Shown in pieces: positions 18,117-28,100 of a DNA stretch of 64,000 nt (positions within the stretch are counted from its first letter, which is position 1; each line of letters starts with the position of its first letter). The notes under the pieces were generated by a model that saw nothing but the letters and a program-made list of their open reading frames with translations, was not told where the DNA came from and searched no databases. Position numbers and translations under genes: made by a program. The stretch covers positions 1-64,000 of the forward strand of contig JANSXP010000011.1 in assembly GCA_024742875.1 (NCBI GenBank). Reading direction: 5' to 3'. Source of the DNA: Planctomycetaceae bacterium. Its GTDB lineage: Bacteria > Planctomycetota > Planctomycetia > Planctomycetales > Planctomycetaceae.

Positions 18117-18798
18117 TTGACCTTTCGTGTCCCTGAATTCGTCTCGCCTTCCGCCGGTGTCATTTGCATCGAGCGTGCCAATGCACAGATTCCTCACACG
18201 AACTTCGTCCTGTTGTTCAAGGAATCACGAAACCACGACAAAACCCGCCAAAAACAGACCGATTGAAACCCCCAATGTGGGGACCTGACACGGGCCCGCG
18301 CAAACAAGTTGCACCGCTGCGGCTGATACAAGCAGTGACACAAGATGTTCAGGTGGGGCCCCCACCCGGGATTGACGATGACCTTGATCTGGTGCGATCG
18401 AACCACCGGCGAAATCTGCCGCAGGCCGACCAGCGCAGTGAGCCCGGTCGCCGATTCCTCCAGCGCTGTCGTTACCAGCCAGGCGATCCCTGAAACCGGT
18501 TGCACGCGCTGCTGGGAGGTGGTCCGGCCTGGCCGAGAGGGACGGCAAAAAACGGCCCGACCGACCGTTTCCCCCGTGATTTCTGTGAGAAACAGGCGGT
18601 TACGATGTCCTGAATTCGGGACTGTGGGGGCGTGCGGCTATTGTGGGAACGGAACACTCGACCGGCAGGCCGCAAAGCGGCTACCATGCCCGCGAATGCA
18701 CCACAGCTGGCCCCACGAATCTGCCGATTCACCTCCGGGGCATTGTTCCTGCAATCGTCGTTGCGTTTCGTTCCTCAACTCAGTGTGTCGTCGCCAAC
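18117..18798. other. Long stretch (about 680 bases) without a convincing gene
   Basis: Upstream of lepA and divergent from the small membrane protein. Open frames here are short and composition-driven. A GTG-started extension of lepA from 18643 is open but unconserved in character. It probably carries the lepA promoter; no -35/-10 pair stands out and no RNA gene is recognised. Confidence 0.45.
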
Positions 18799-20601
18799 AT
18801 GGACCCAAAGTTCGTTCGCAATTTCAGCATCATCGCCCACATCGACCACGGCAAAAGTACGCTGGCCGATCAGCTTCTGCTGCAAAGCGGCACGATCACC
18901 GAACGGGAATTCCGTTCGCAGATTCTCGATGACCTCGAAATCGAACGCGATCGCGGCATCACCGTCAAAGCCCGCAGCGTGACGATCTTTTACGACTACA
19001 AGGGCGATACGTATGAACTGAATCTCATCGATACGCCCGGCCATGTGGACTTCCATTACGAGGTCAATCGCAGCCTGGCGGCGTGTGAGGGCGCGCTGCT
19101 GCTCGTTGACGCCTTTCAGGGTGTGCAGGCTCAGACGGTCGCCAACGCGTATGCCGCTATTGAGCAGGATCTGGAGATTGTCCCAGTCGTTAACAAGATT
19201 GACCTGACGGTCACTCGCATTGACGAAGTGCTGGAAGAGGTGGAGACGATTCTGGGTCTGGACGCCAGTGACGCGCTGCGTGTCAGCGCCAAGACGGGCC
19301 TGAACGTGGAGACGGTGTTTGAAGCCATCATCGAAAAAATTCCGCAGCCGTCCGGTCAGCGCAACGCTCCCACCAAAGCGCTCGTCTTTGACTCCAAGTA
19401 CGACAAGTACCGAGGTGTGGTCACCTATATTCGTATGGTCGACGGCGTCATCAAAAAGGGAGACAACATCCGCTTCATGCGTGAAGGCGTGCTCAGCGAA
19501 GTGATTGAGATTGGACAGTTTCGACCAGGTCTGGTGCCCTGCAAAGAACTGGGGCCAGGCGAAGTGGGCTACGTGCTCACCGGCGTGAAAGAGCTCAGCC
19601 GCATTACCATTGGCGACACCGTTACGGTCACTGACAAGCCGGCCGAAGACCCGCTTCCCGGCTACCAGAAACCCAAGCAGATGGTGTTCTGCGGGATGTA
19701 CCCGCTGGATGCCACCGGCTTTGAGAGCCTGCGTGATGAACTGCAGAAGCTGAGCCTCAACGATTCCAGTTTCTCGTTCCAGCCGGAAACCAGTGACGCA
19801 CTGGGCTTTGGTTTCCGTTGTGGTTTCCTGGGCATGCTGCACATGGAGATCATTCAGCAGCGACTGGAGCGCGAGCAGGACATGGACCTGATCCAGACCG
19901 CACCCAACGTGACCTATGAAGTGCTGCAGAAAAACGGCGAGGAGATGGTCATCGACAATCCGCAGGAGGTGCCCGACCCCAGCGTGATTGAAGAATTCCG
20001 CGAACCCATCGCCCGCGTAGGCTTCATCGTTCCGGCGGAAAACGTGGGGACGATCATGCAGCTGTGTCAGGATCGACGCGGCATCTACAAGAACACCGAG
20101 TACCTCGGTCCGCAGCGGGCTCAGCTGATTTACGAACTGCCGCTGAGTGAAATCGTGTACGACATGTACGACAAGCTCAAGAGCGTGACTCGCGGCTATG
20201 GCACGATGGACTACGAGATCATCGGCTTCGAGGCGGCCGACCTGGTCAAGATGGACATCCTAGTCAAAGGCGAACGCGTCGACGCGCTGTCCACCATCAC
20301 TCACCGTTCCACGGCCGATCGCCGCGGACGAGCGCTGGTGAAACGCCTGAAAAAAGAAATCAGCAAGCATCAGTTCGAGATCGCCCTGCAGGCGGCGATC
20401 GGTGCAAAGATCATCGCCCGTGAGACGATCTCGGCCTTCCGCAAGAACGTGACCGCCAAGTGCTACGGCGGTGACATCACGCGTAAGCGCAAGCTGCTGG
20501 AAAAGCAGAAAGAAGGCAAGAAGCGGATGAAGCAGTTCGGATCGGTGGAGATTCCGCAAAAAGCCTTTTTATCGGTGCTGGAAGCCAATCGGGAAGACTA
20601 A
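18799..20601 (+). CDS. lepA: Elongation factor 4 (back-translocating GTPase LepA)
   Basis: Ribosome-associated GTPase of the EF-G family. The 600-residue protein has the G1 motif AHIDHGKST (about residues 13-21), RGITVKA (switch region), DTPGHVDF (G3) and NKIDL (G4), then EF-G-like domains and the LepA-specific C-terminal region ending in QFGSVEIPQKAFLSVL. The GFRCGFLGMLHMEI segment is a strong LepA signature. The ATG at 18799 is the start that matches the family; the upstream open frame adds 52 residues without similarity. slyX follows 14 bases later, so the two are probably co-transcribed. Confidence 0.96.
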   Translation: MDPKFVRNFSIIAHIDHGKSTLADQLLLQSGTITEREFRSQILDDLEIERDRGITVKARSVTIFYDYKGDTYELNLIDTPGHVDFHYEVNRSLAACEGALLLVDAFQGVQAQTVANAYAAIEQDLEIVPVVNKIDLTVTRIDEVLEEVETILGLDASDALRVSAKTGLNVETVFEAIIEKIPQPSGQRNAPTKALVFDSKYDKYRGVVTYIRMVDGVIKKGDNIRFMREGVLSEVIEIGQFRPGLVPCKELGPGEVGYVLTGVKELSRITIGDTVTVTDKPAEDPLPGYQKPKQMVFCGMYPLDATGFESLRDELQKLSLNDSSFSFQPETSDALGFGFRCGFLGMLHMEIIQQRLEREQDMDLIQTAPNVTYEVLQKNGEEMVIDNPQEVPDPSVIEEFREPIARVGFIVPAENVGTIMQLCQDRRGIYKNTEYLGPQRAQLIYELPLSEIVYDMYDKLKSVTRGYGTMDYEIIGFEAADLVKMDILVKGERVDALSTITHRSTADRRGRALVKRLKKEISKHQFEIALQAAIGAKIIARETISAFRKNVTAKCYGGDITRKRKLLEKQKEGKKRMKQFGSVEIPQKAFLSVLEANRED

Positions 20602-20615
20602 TCAGCGGGGTCGGG

Positions 20616-20840
20616 ATGTCAGATCTGTCGCCGGAAATCGAAGAACGGCTGGTGCGCGTGGAATCCGCCATGGCTCATCTGCAGCACGATATCGAGCAGT
20701 TGAATGAGGCACTGACGGACCATTTCCGACGGCTGCAGACGTTTGAAGATCGTTTTACACGAATCGAACACAACCTGGAAAACCTCGCGGACGGTGTCGA
20801 GGAGCGAAGCCCGGAAGACGAAAAACCGCCTCATTATTAA
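20616..20840 (+). CDS. slyX: SlyX-family small coiled-coil protein
   Basis: A 74-residue cytoplasmic protein made of a heptad-patterned helix (about residues 6-60) and the characteristic PPHY C-terminus of SlyX. The function of SlyX is not established; in E. coli slyX lies next to slyD. Here it follows lepA by 14 bases on the same strand. The ATG at 20616 is preceded by a GGGG-rich stretch that can serve as ribosome-binding site. Confidence 0.85.
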   Translation: MSDLSPEIEERLVRVESAMAHLQHDIEQLNEALTDHFRRLQTFEDRFTRIEHNLENLADGVEERSPEDEKPPHY

Positions 20841-20986
20841 TCGCTCGGTGATCAGCCACGCCAGTTTCCGGGTGACCGTCATCGGGGTGAACGCCGGACC
20901 AGCGGCAACGTCGGCCTCTCGGAGCGGGCCACGTATCCTGAGCTGCCATCGCCGCCTTACGACCACAACAAGTAAGAAGCCAGCCT

Positions 20987-21367
20987 ATGGCCAGCCATGC
21001 GTCCACACGATCAACATCCCGTCCAGATTACATCATGGCCGCACTGGGCATTGTGGGTGGCGCCGTGCTGGGGTGTCTCGCTTTTCACTTTGCCGTCATG
21101 GCGGGCTTTTATGCGATGGTGGCCCCCGGCGCTCTGATTGGACTGGGATGCGGGGCGCAGTCGAAAGCGATCTCCACGGCCCTGGGAATAGCGGCCGCCA
21201 TCTCGGGCCTGGCGCTGGGACTACTGCTGGAATGGCACTACTTTCCCTTCCGCAAGGATGACAGCCTGGGTTACTTTCTGGCAAATCTGCGTGACCTGAC
21301 GACGGGAACGTGGATCATGATTCTGGCCGGAAGCGGGCTGGCCTTCTTCTTTGGACGCGGTCGCTGA
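20987..21367 (+). CDS. Small polytopic membrane protein of unknown function
   Basis: A 126-residue protein with a polar N-terminus (about residues 1-14) and four hydrophobic segments (about 15-37, 38-54, 60-80 and 108-122), glycine- and alanine-rich, ending in a basic GRGR. A hydrophilic, aromatic loop WHYFPFRKDDSLGYF lies between helices three and four. No enzyme motif is visible. It sits 146 bases after slyX and its end overlaps possible upstream starts of the next gene. I do not recognise a named family. Confidence 0.68.
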   Translation: MASHASTRSTSRPDYIMAALGIVGGAVLGCLAFHFAVMAGFYAMVAPGALIGLGCGAQSKAISTALGIAAAISGLALGLLLEWHYFPFRKDDSLGYFLANLRDLTTGTWIMILAGSGLAFFFGRGR

Positions 21368-21447
21368 CGGCAACTGCGCAAACCGCTGCTGCGAAGCATG
21401 GCGGTCCGGTCGGCCGTATTGGTTTCCGGGCGGTCTGCCGATATGCT

Positions 21448-22389
21448 GTGGCGCAGCGCGAATCCTCATCCGAGCCGAATCCTCATCCGAGCCTGAGACC
21501 TGACTTGGCCCCTCATCCGAATCTGCAAAACAGCCACGGCACGCAGCCCAAAGTCACACTCGATGACATTTTTCCGGAAGGCATCGTGGCCATTGACTAC
21601 GCGGACGAAGCGCGCACGCTGCTGCTTGGCACGGGCAGTGGGAGCCTGGTGCTGCTGAACGGACTGGGAGACCAGGTTCGCCGGGAAATGGGCTACGGAG
21701 GGATTCGCTTTCTCCGCTGGTGCCACACGGGACAATTCGGCGTGGTGGCCCTGGAAGACGGCTCGCTGATCTGTTTTGACAGCACCCTGAAACGTCGCTG
21801 GGACGTCCGATTTACGGGCGAAATCGTCGGCCTGACCATCAATGCATTCGGCAGTCACATCGCGGTCTGCTCGCAGGATGGCCGTGTCCACATCGTCACA
21901 ACAGACAAGAAGGAAATATGCCGCTTTGACGCGACGCGTCCGCTGCAGTACCTCCACTTTCTGAACGATGAGCCGGTCCTCATTGGCGCCGCCGAATTCG
22001 GCCATCTGTGCAGCCACACGCTCACCGGACAGCAGCAGTGGAACGAACGGATCGCCAATAACGTAGGCGGTATGGCGGTCACGGCCTGCGGCAAACGCAT
22101 TCTGCTGGCGGCCTTCAATCACGGCGTGCAGTTGATGACGCGAAACGGCAAACACAAAGGCGCGTTTATGGTGGATGGCATTCCCAGCTTCGTGGCTGTT
22201 TCGGCCAACAAGCAGCGAATTGCCGTCACAACCATTGAAAGTCGAGTGTACTGGATGAACTTCAGCGGCGACCTGCTGTGGGCCTGTGATATGTCAGCTG
22301 ATCCTCCCACCAGTATTGCCGTTGGCCCTCTGGGCGATCAGCTGTTTGTCGCCACGCAGTCCGGTCGGCTGCTGCTGCTGTGCTGGTAA
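21448..22389 (+). CDS. Beta-propeller-like (WD40/PQQ-type repeat) protein
   Basis: About 313 residues composed of roughly 40-residue repeats with the pattern of a beta-propeller: IVAIDYADEARTLLLGTGSGSL, FGVVALEDGSLICFD, SHIAVCSQDGRVHIV, RILLAAFNHGVQLM, RIAVTTIESRVYWM and LFVATQSGRLLLL. No signal peptide is evident, so it is probably cytoplasmic. The start is uncertain: GTG at 21448 is used, while the frame stays open back to 21310 inside the preceding gene. Near the N-terminus a 17-base sequence is duplicated in tandem (about 21474-21507). It ends overlapping the possible early start of psd, so it may belong to the psd-pssA transcription unit. Partner and role unknown. Confidence 0.65.
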   Translation: MAQRESSSEPNPHPSLRPDLAPHPNLQNSHGTQPKVTLDDIFPEGIVAIDYADEARTLLLGTGSGSLVLLNGLGDQVRREMGYGGIRFLRWCHTGQFGVVALEDGSLICFDSTLKRRWDVRFTGEIVGLTINAFGSHIAVCSQDGRVHIVTTDKKEICRFDATRPLQYLHFLNDEPVLIGAAEFGHLCSHTLTGQQQWNERIANNVGGMAVTACGKRILLAAFNHGVQLMTRNGKHKGAFMVDGIPSFVAVSANKQRIAVTTIESRVYWMNFSGDLLWACDMSADPPTSIAVGPLGDQLFVATQSGRLLLLCW

Positions 22390-22520
22390 ACGCCTTTCGA
22401 TCAGCGATTTCTGGTGAATGGACACAGCCGGAGTGGAATCTGGGCAACACCGATGCGACGATTCGCGTTCGCACAGCCTTTTCCCGAGACCTCACTGGTC
22501 TCCAAGCACTGAAAAAACGG

Positions 22521-23570
22521 ATGTCTGTCGATCCCCCTCCCACTGGTTCGTCTGAGCCCCCATCTGATGCTTCTGCCGGCAGCAGCCAGTCGCCCGGTTC
22601 CCGTGACCTGATGGAAATGGACCCCCATCTCACGGATATCCAGCCGGGCAGCGGAGTCGTAATTCGCCTCGAGCAGGCGTGGGGCGCTGTTCGTCGCTGC
22701 TGGCTGAAGACTTTCCGCCGCGGCTACGTCAAACGCATGCAGGACTGCCGCAAGGGTGACTTCAATCCGTGTCCGCATGATGTGCTGGATCCCCGTGACC
22801 TGAAGTTTCATCAGAACCAGGGTGGCTACTACTGGGAGCCCGAAGACGATCCGTTTACGTGGCGGGACTCGCTGCCGTTCGCCCGTGTGGGCCTCGCGGA
22901 ACTGCTGGTGATGGGCGGCGGTTTTCTGGCCGCAGCGGCGGGACTGGCTTACTGGGCATTTGTCTCGGAAGGCATGGTCCACAACGTAGCCGCCACACTG
23001 GCCCTGGCCGCGTTTGTGGTGTTCGTCCTGATCGCGTGGTTCTTCCGAGATCCCAAACGCACCATTCCTGCTGAGTCGGGAGTGGTCGTCTCGCCGGCCG
23101 ATGGAAAAGTGGTCGACATTGAAGAACTGGAGTTCGATGAATTTGTCGGTGGCCCGGCGGTGAAGATTGGCATTTTCCTGTCCATCTTCAATGTGCACAT
23201 TAACCGGGCGCCTGTGGCGGGACGCGTGATTGGCCTGAAGTACAGAGCGGGCAAGTATCTGAATGCCCTGCGACCGGAATCAGCGCGTGAAAACGAGCAA
23301 CTGGCGCTGTTGCTGGAACAGCCGTTTCCTCCTTACCGCGGGATGGTGATCCGCCAGATTACCGGAGCCATCGCTCGCCGCATTGTCTGCTGGATGAAGC
23401 CAGGAGATACGCTGGAAGCCGGAGAGCAGTTTGGCATGATCAAGCTGGGCTCCCGCACGGAGCTGGTCATGCCGCGGGAAGAGGGCCTGGAGATTCGCAC
23501 AAAAATCGGCGACAAAGTGCAGGCTGGCAGTTCTGAACTTGCCTGCTACACAACCGGCAGCGGAGAATAG
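22521..23570 (+). CDS. psd: Phosphatidylserine decarboxylase proenzyme
   Basis: Pyruvoyl enzyme making phosphatidylethanolamine. The catalytic region has FFRDPKRTIP, VVSPADGKVV, FLSIFNVHINRAPVAG and the self-cleavage site IKLGSRTEL, where the Gly-Ser bond is cut (Ser at about residue 311 of 349) to form the pyruvoyl group. Two hydrophobic helices (about 130-185) precede the catalytic part. Unusually, about 125 residues lie upstream: a Pro/Ser-rich stretch and a charged segment with HQNQGGYYWEPEDDP. The start is ambiguous (GTG 22380, ATG 22521 or ATG 22611); 22521 is chosen as the first ATG. pssA begins four bases after its stop, giving a phosphatidylethanolamine operon. Confidence 0.92.
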   Translation: MSVDPPPTGSSEPPSDASAGSSQSPGSRDLMEMDPHLTDIQPGSGVVIRLEQAWGAVRRCWLKTFRRGYVKRMQDCRKGDFNPCPHDVLDPRDLKFHQNQGGYYWEPEDDPFTWRDSLPFARVGLAELLVMGGGFLAAAAGLAYWAFVSEGMVHNVAATLALAAFVVFVLIAWFFRDPKRTIPAESGVVVSPADGKVVDIEELEFDEFVGGPAVKIGIFLSIFNVHINRAPVAGRVIGLKYRAGKYLNALRPESARENEQLALLLEQPFPPYRGMVIRQITGAIARRIVCWMKPGDTLEAGEQFGMIKLGSRTELVMPREEGLEIRTKIGDKVQAGSSELACYTTGSGE

Positions 23571-23574
23571 CCGG

Positions 23575-24567
23575 ATGTCTGAAGATGCCGCCAAAAAGAC
23601 CCGCCGTCAGAAGGCGTTTGCCGTATTGCCCACTCTGCTGACGCTGGGCAATGCGGTCTGCGGCTTTGGCGCAATCACTGTGCTGGCCCGGATCAGCCCC
23701 AGCTTTGAAGTTGGCCCGCTGGATCTGGCAGCCGATCCGGAAGCCTCACTGCAGGCGGCGCGGGAAATTGTCACTGCCGCTCAACTCATTTTTCTGGCCA
23801 TGCTGTTTGATGCGCTGGATGGCAGCGCCGCCCGACTGACAAATCAAACGTCAGAATTTGGCGCGATGCTCGACAGCCTGTGTGACGTGGTGAGCTTTGG
23901 CGTGGCGCCTGCATTCATGATGCTCAAGCTGACTGATGCCAACAATTACATGATGGACACACTGAGCCCGTCCGAGGGTACGGTCAGTCGGGCGCTGGGA
24001 ATCGAAGTCACAATGCCATTCCCCGCGTACTCGATCGACTTCCTCTGGGCCATCGCCGCCCTGTTTCTGGCGTGTGCCATTCTGCGCCTGGCGCGATTCA
24101 ATGTGGAAACAGACGAAGAAGACTCACACGAAGGATTCAGTGGCCTGCCGTCACCAGCGGCAGCCGCTGTAATCGCCAGTTTTCCCATCGGCGCTATGGC
24201 CCTGATCAAAAAAATTCGCGATGAAAACGCGGTCGCCTGGGCCGAGCCGTTTGGCAGTGTGGCGTTTCCGGCGCTGGCCGTTCTGCTGCCGTTTATTACT
24301 CTGGCCACCGCCATGCTGATGGTCAGCCGGATTCCCTATCCTCATCTGTTCAATCAAATCCTCAAGGGTGACAAAGGCCGAGTGCAGATGCTGCAGATGG
24401 TTTTCACGCTGGCCCTCATCTTTGTAGTCGGCGGCGTTGCTGTGCCCGTGCTGGTTTGCTGGTTCGCCTTTACGGGCCCCATCAAAGCCATCTGGGAGAA
24501 GACCATCAAACGGCGGACACCCACAGCCGAGGGAGCGTCGACCGCGCCGTCGGTGACCGACGACTAG
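23575..24567 (+). CDS. pssA: CDP-diacylglycerol--serine O-phosphatidyltransferase
   Basis: Integral membrane enzyme joining serine to CDP-diacylglycerol to give phosphatidylserine, the substrate of Psd. The 330-residue protein carries the CDP-alcohol phosphotransferase signature D(x2)DG(x2)AR(x8)G(x3)D(x3)D: Asp79, Asp82-Gly83, Ala86-Arg87, Gly96, Asp100 and Asp104. Seven or eight hydrophobic helices follow. The ATG at 23575 has a GGAG sequence 10 bases upstream and is four bases from the psd stop. The C-terminal 25 residues are polar and Thr/Ala-rich. Its stop overlaps that of the convergent sigma factor gene by four bases. Confidence 0.95.
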   Translation: MSEDAAKKTRRQKAFAVLPTLLTLGNAVCGFGAITVLARISPSFEVGPLDLAADPEASLQAAREIVTAAQLIFLAMLFDALDGSAARLTNQTSEFGAMLDSLCDVVSFGVAPAFMMLKLTDANNYMMDTLSPSEGTVSRALGIEVTMPFPAYSIDFLWAIAALFLACAILRLARFNVETDEEDSHEGFSGLPSPAAAAVIASFPIGAMALIKKIRDENAVAWAEPFGSVAFPALAVLLPFITLATAMLMVSRIPYPHLFNQILKGDKGRVQMLQMVFTLALIFVVGGVAVPVLVCWFAFTGPIKAIWEKTIKRRTPTAEGASTAPSVTDD

Positions 24568-25184
24568 CCTGGCGGGCCTGTGTTGTCGCCGTGCGTGTTC
24601 CTGCTGTCCGTTTCCTCGCCGTCCTGCCGCAACTGCAGTCGCAGCCACGCACGAGCATAGCTCCACCAGCGTTCGGCTGTCGCTACCGACACCTCCAGGG
24701 CCTCGGCCGCTTCACGAGTGGTCAGTCCGGCAAAAAATCGCAACTTAACCAGTTCGGCTTTCCGGCAATCTTCGGACTCCAGACGCTCCAGCGCCTCGTG
24801 CAGCTGCAGCAGCTCCTGCGGTCGATGGGCGGCCGGATGTTCAATCTGGCTTAGTGGCAACCGGGCCATCTCACCGCCGCGTTTTTGCGTCAGTTTTGCC
24901 CGCGCGCGATCAACCAGAATTCTCCGCATAGCTTCGGCCGCCGCACCAAAAAAGTGTCCCCGGCTGTTCCACGCCACGTCCGACTGAAGACCATCGGGCC
25001 CCACGAGCCGCACCCACGCCTCATGCACCAGAGCGGTCGCCTGAATGGTCTGTCCGGATCGCTCCTTCGCCAGCCAGACACGTGCCAGTTCACGCAGCTC
25101 ATCGTACAGCAGCGGCAACAGCTGTTCGGTGGCCTGACAATCGCCGCGAGAAACCGCCTGGAGAATCCGCGTCACATCCGCCAT
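24564..25184 (-). CDS. ECF-family RNA polymerase sigma factor
   Basis: A 206-residue extracytoplasmic-function-type sigma factor of the branch common in planctomycetes and acidobacteria. Region 2 spans about residues 20-100 ([48 protein letters not shown]), and region 4 about 125-195 with the helix-turn-helix [27 protein letters not shown]. Its ATG (25184-25182) shares one base with the TGA of the upstream kinase gene, so translation is probably coupled and the kinase is the obvious candidate regulator. No anti-sigma factor gene is adjacent. The last 20 residues are polar and may be disordered. Confidence 0.93.
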   Translation of the reverse strand: MADVTRILQAVSRGDCQATEQLLPLLYDELRELARVWLAKERSGQTIQATALVHEAWVRLVGPDGLQSDVAWNSRGHFFGAAAEAMRRILVDRARAKLTQKRGGEMARLPLSQIEHPAAHRPQELLQLHEALERLESEDCRKAELVKLRFFAGLTTREAAEALEVSVATAERWWSYARAWLRLQLRQDGEETDSRNTHGDNTGPPG

Positions 25185-28100
25185 CAGTCCTCCTTCGCAC
25201 TGTCACTGGCGGCAACGCTGTCGATGAACTCGCCGATGCTCAACTGACGCTGCTCCCGCTCCGTCAGCGGACGACCGGGGCGACGTCGAGCGGCGTCGGC
25301 CGGCTCCACCGGCCAGACCTCCGCCACCTCGTTCTGATCGGTCGTGATCACAAATTGACTGTCCGGCGAAAACTCCGCGTGCTGCAGCCGGTCACAGCTG
25401 ATGCGCAACCACTCTCGTCCTGTTCTGCTGTCCAGAAGGGTGGCCTCGGCGGCCCCCGTTTCTGCCACCAGCACCCAGCGACCATCCGGACTGAACTGCA
25501 GCTGACAGGAAAAATCGAAACTCAACCGGGTGTTAATGGTGTGCATATCAGCCAGTCGGACAATCTTCATCGCCCCGTCCTGACAGGCAATCGCCACACG
25601 CTGACTGTCTGCCGAAAACGCAAAGTCGACAATGGGCTGTTCGCCGGCGATTGTCATCGGCGGCATCCGTGAGTTCGGGCCTTCGGTCAGCAGCAGCTCC
25701 GCCCCCTGACTCACCACAAGATATCTGCCATCAGCGGAATAGCGTGCCTGGGCAAAACGATCCGGCAGTGTTGCCACCTCGCCGGTCACCGCATCAAAAA
25801 CTTCGCAGATCGTCCGGCCGGACAATCGATAGCTGCACAGCAGCAGTGACTTTCGTGGATGCCACAGCATACGAAAATCGGCAGGTTGTTCTTCAAAACG
25901 AATCAGCCGCCGCTGCAGCGTTCCCTGCTGAGCGTCACGAATTTCCACTCCCCCAAACCACGCCCGATTATTGCCCCCGGAATGGCCACCTGCAGCAGTG
26001 GCCATGTTGAAGCGATCTGACTCAAAAACGGCCAGCCGTGTTCCATCATGACTGAACGCCGCATCTGACACGGAGTTTCGAAATCCAGTCAGCTCGTGTT
26101 CCAGCTTACCGGTTGTCAGATTCCACAGGCGGACAGGCGTGTAACCAGGACTGGCCTGTTGCGGCGGTCGCAGTTGTTCGACCAGGTGCAGATCGTCGTG
26201 CACGGTCACCAGTCGCTGTTTCCCGGGATGAACGTCGAGAGTTGTCAGTCCGCCCGTGAGCTGGCGACCGGCCGCAGGTGACACCAGGTCCGTAAGCACC
26301 GACAGCAGCCCCTGGGATTTGGCGAACTTCGGCTCCGGCTGCAGCCGCTGCACATATCCGGTCCCGGGATTCCAAAGATGAACAGCGTCGTAGCCCGAGG
26401 TGGACTGAAAAGCAAAACGACGGGAATCCGAAGACGCTGACCGCGGCTGACAGCCGATCGCCGCCACCACACAGTCCGGCCCCGCAAAACAGGCCATCAG
26501 AAGCGCCTGATTCTGCTCAGGTAGTGCCAGACGCGGGGGCAAAGGCGGCTGCCCCACGTCCCAGACTTTCAAAATTCCGGACTCGTCGATCGAGACAGCC
26601 CGGGTGCCCATCGGAATGACGTCAACGACTTTCGCCCGATGCCCCCGCAGCATCACCGGGCGATCCTGATCCATCCGTCGCCACAGCACATCAGACTCTT
26701 CGCTCATCAGGGCACCATTCAGCCCGGACGTCTTCAGTCTCGTCTGGGGCTGGTGAGCGCGTCGTGGAAACGTGGCAAACACGGCGACATCATCGTGATT
26801 GCGGGACACTCTCAGCTTCCCATCGACCACCACAGGTCGCGCTCCGGTGGCCGTCACCGAATTCAGAAAGTCAGACGTGGCAAGAAATCCCTGTGAGGCA
26901 CCGGTGACAGGGTCACGGAACTCCGTCTGTCCACTGCCGGCAGTCAGATCGGTCACAGCCACATGTTCGCCGTTCTGTTCGACCGGAGCAAATCCGGCCA
27001 CCAGATCCGGGTGATCGAACTCGTGCCAGAACATCAGCGCACCATCGTCGACCGTCCACACCACCACCGCCGTTGTGCGCGTATCTCTCGGCTCCATTCT
27101 CGCATTACCCGTCAGTTCATCAGAAATCACATCACCGTCCACCGCCACCAGCGGGTCGTCCACATAGCCGGGGCGTCTGAGACCGTAGCCCGCCGTGATT
27201 GTCCGCCCATCGACGACAGCCAGCACATATCTGCCGCTGCGACTAAAGCTCACGTCAGAAATCGAACGGGGACGCTGGTCGAATGCCTCCGGGAGCTGCA
27301 GCCGTTGCTGCTGCTCACCCGATGTGATGTCCCAGATACGGACGCTGCCATCGAGACTGCCCGACGCCAGTTGCCGGCCGTCAGCGGAAAAGTCGACCGA
27401 TTCCACGCGGTCATCATGGCCGGTCAGCGTCAGCAGTTCGGTGCCGTCCGCCAGACTCCAGATTCGCACAGCACGACCCGTGTAACTGTGTCGTGTGCCG
27501 TTACGAAACGTCACATACCGAGCGGCATCAGACACCGTTGCCAGATGCCGCTGGTCAGGAGAAACACAGGCTGTGTCGATGTGCAGACGAGGCAGCGACA
27601 TGCGATACAGCTCCCGCCCGTTGTTGACATCAATCGCGACAGCCGCCACATCAGTGTCGTCGAGAATCACGAGCACCCGATCATCGCCAATCGTCAGACA
27701 GCGGGTCGGCGTGCTGGTCAGCATCTGCCGATCGCGCGTTGCTTTCAAATCAACCGTCCGCTGCTCATAGTGATTTTCGAGGGCAGCCAGCAGGACAGAA
27801 TTGTGATAGCTGCCAGGCTGCACGGCCGTCTCACGTGCCATTGTGCCGAGCGTCACACTCAGCGCCGGATCGGACTGCACGACCCGCGTGGCTTCGGCCG
27901 CCAGTCGCAGGCTGCGGGACTGCTGCGCCATGCGTCGGGCCCGCTGTTCCTGCTGCTTTGCAAGGTCGGCCGCTGCCTGGGCGTCAGCACGCAGCTTATC
28001 GGATCGCTGTCGACTGTCCTCCAGCCGGCCGTTCGCCTGGTGCAGTTGCTGCAGTCGTCGCTGGCCTTCGTCCTCGGCCTGAAGTGCCCGCAGCATCCCC

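Noticed and set aside
18352-18366. GGTGGGG/CCCCACC inverted repeat with a one-base centre
   Set aside because: The spacing is too short for an RNA hairpin and the sequence is simple GC-rich; could be chance.
18775-19842. A 355-codon open frame antisense to lepA
   Set aside because: It lies wholly opposite a clear LepA coding sequence; composition reflects the reverse complement of high-GC codons and no motif is present.
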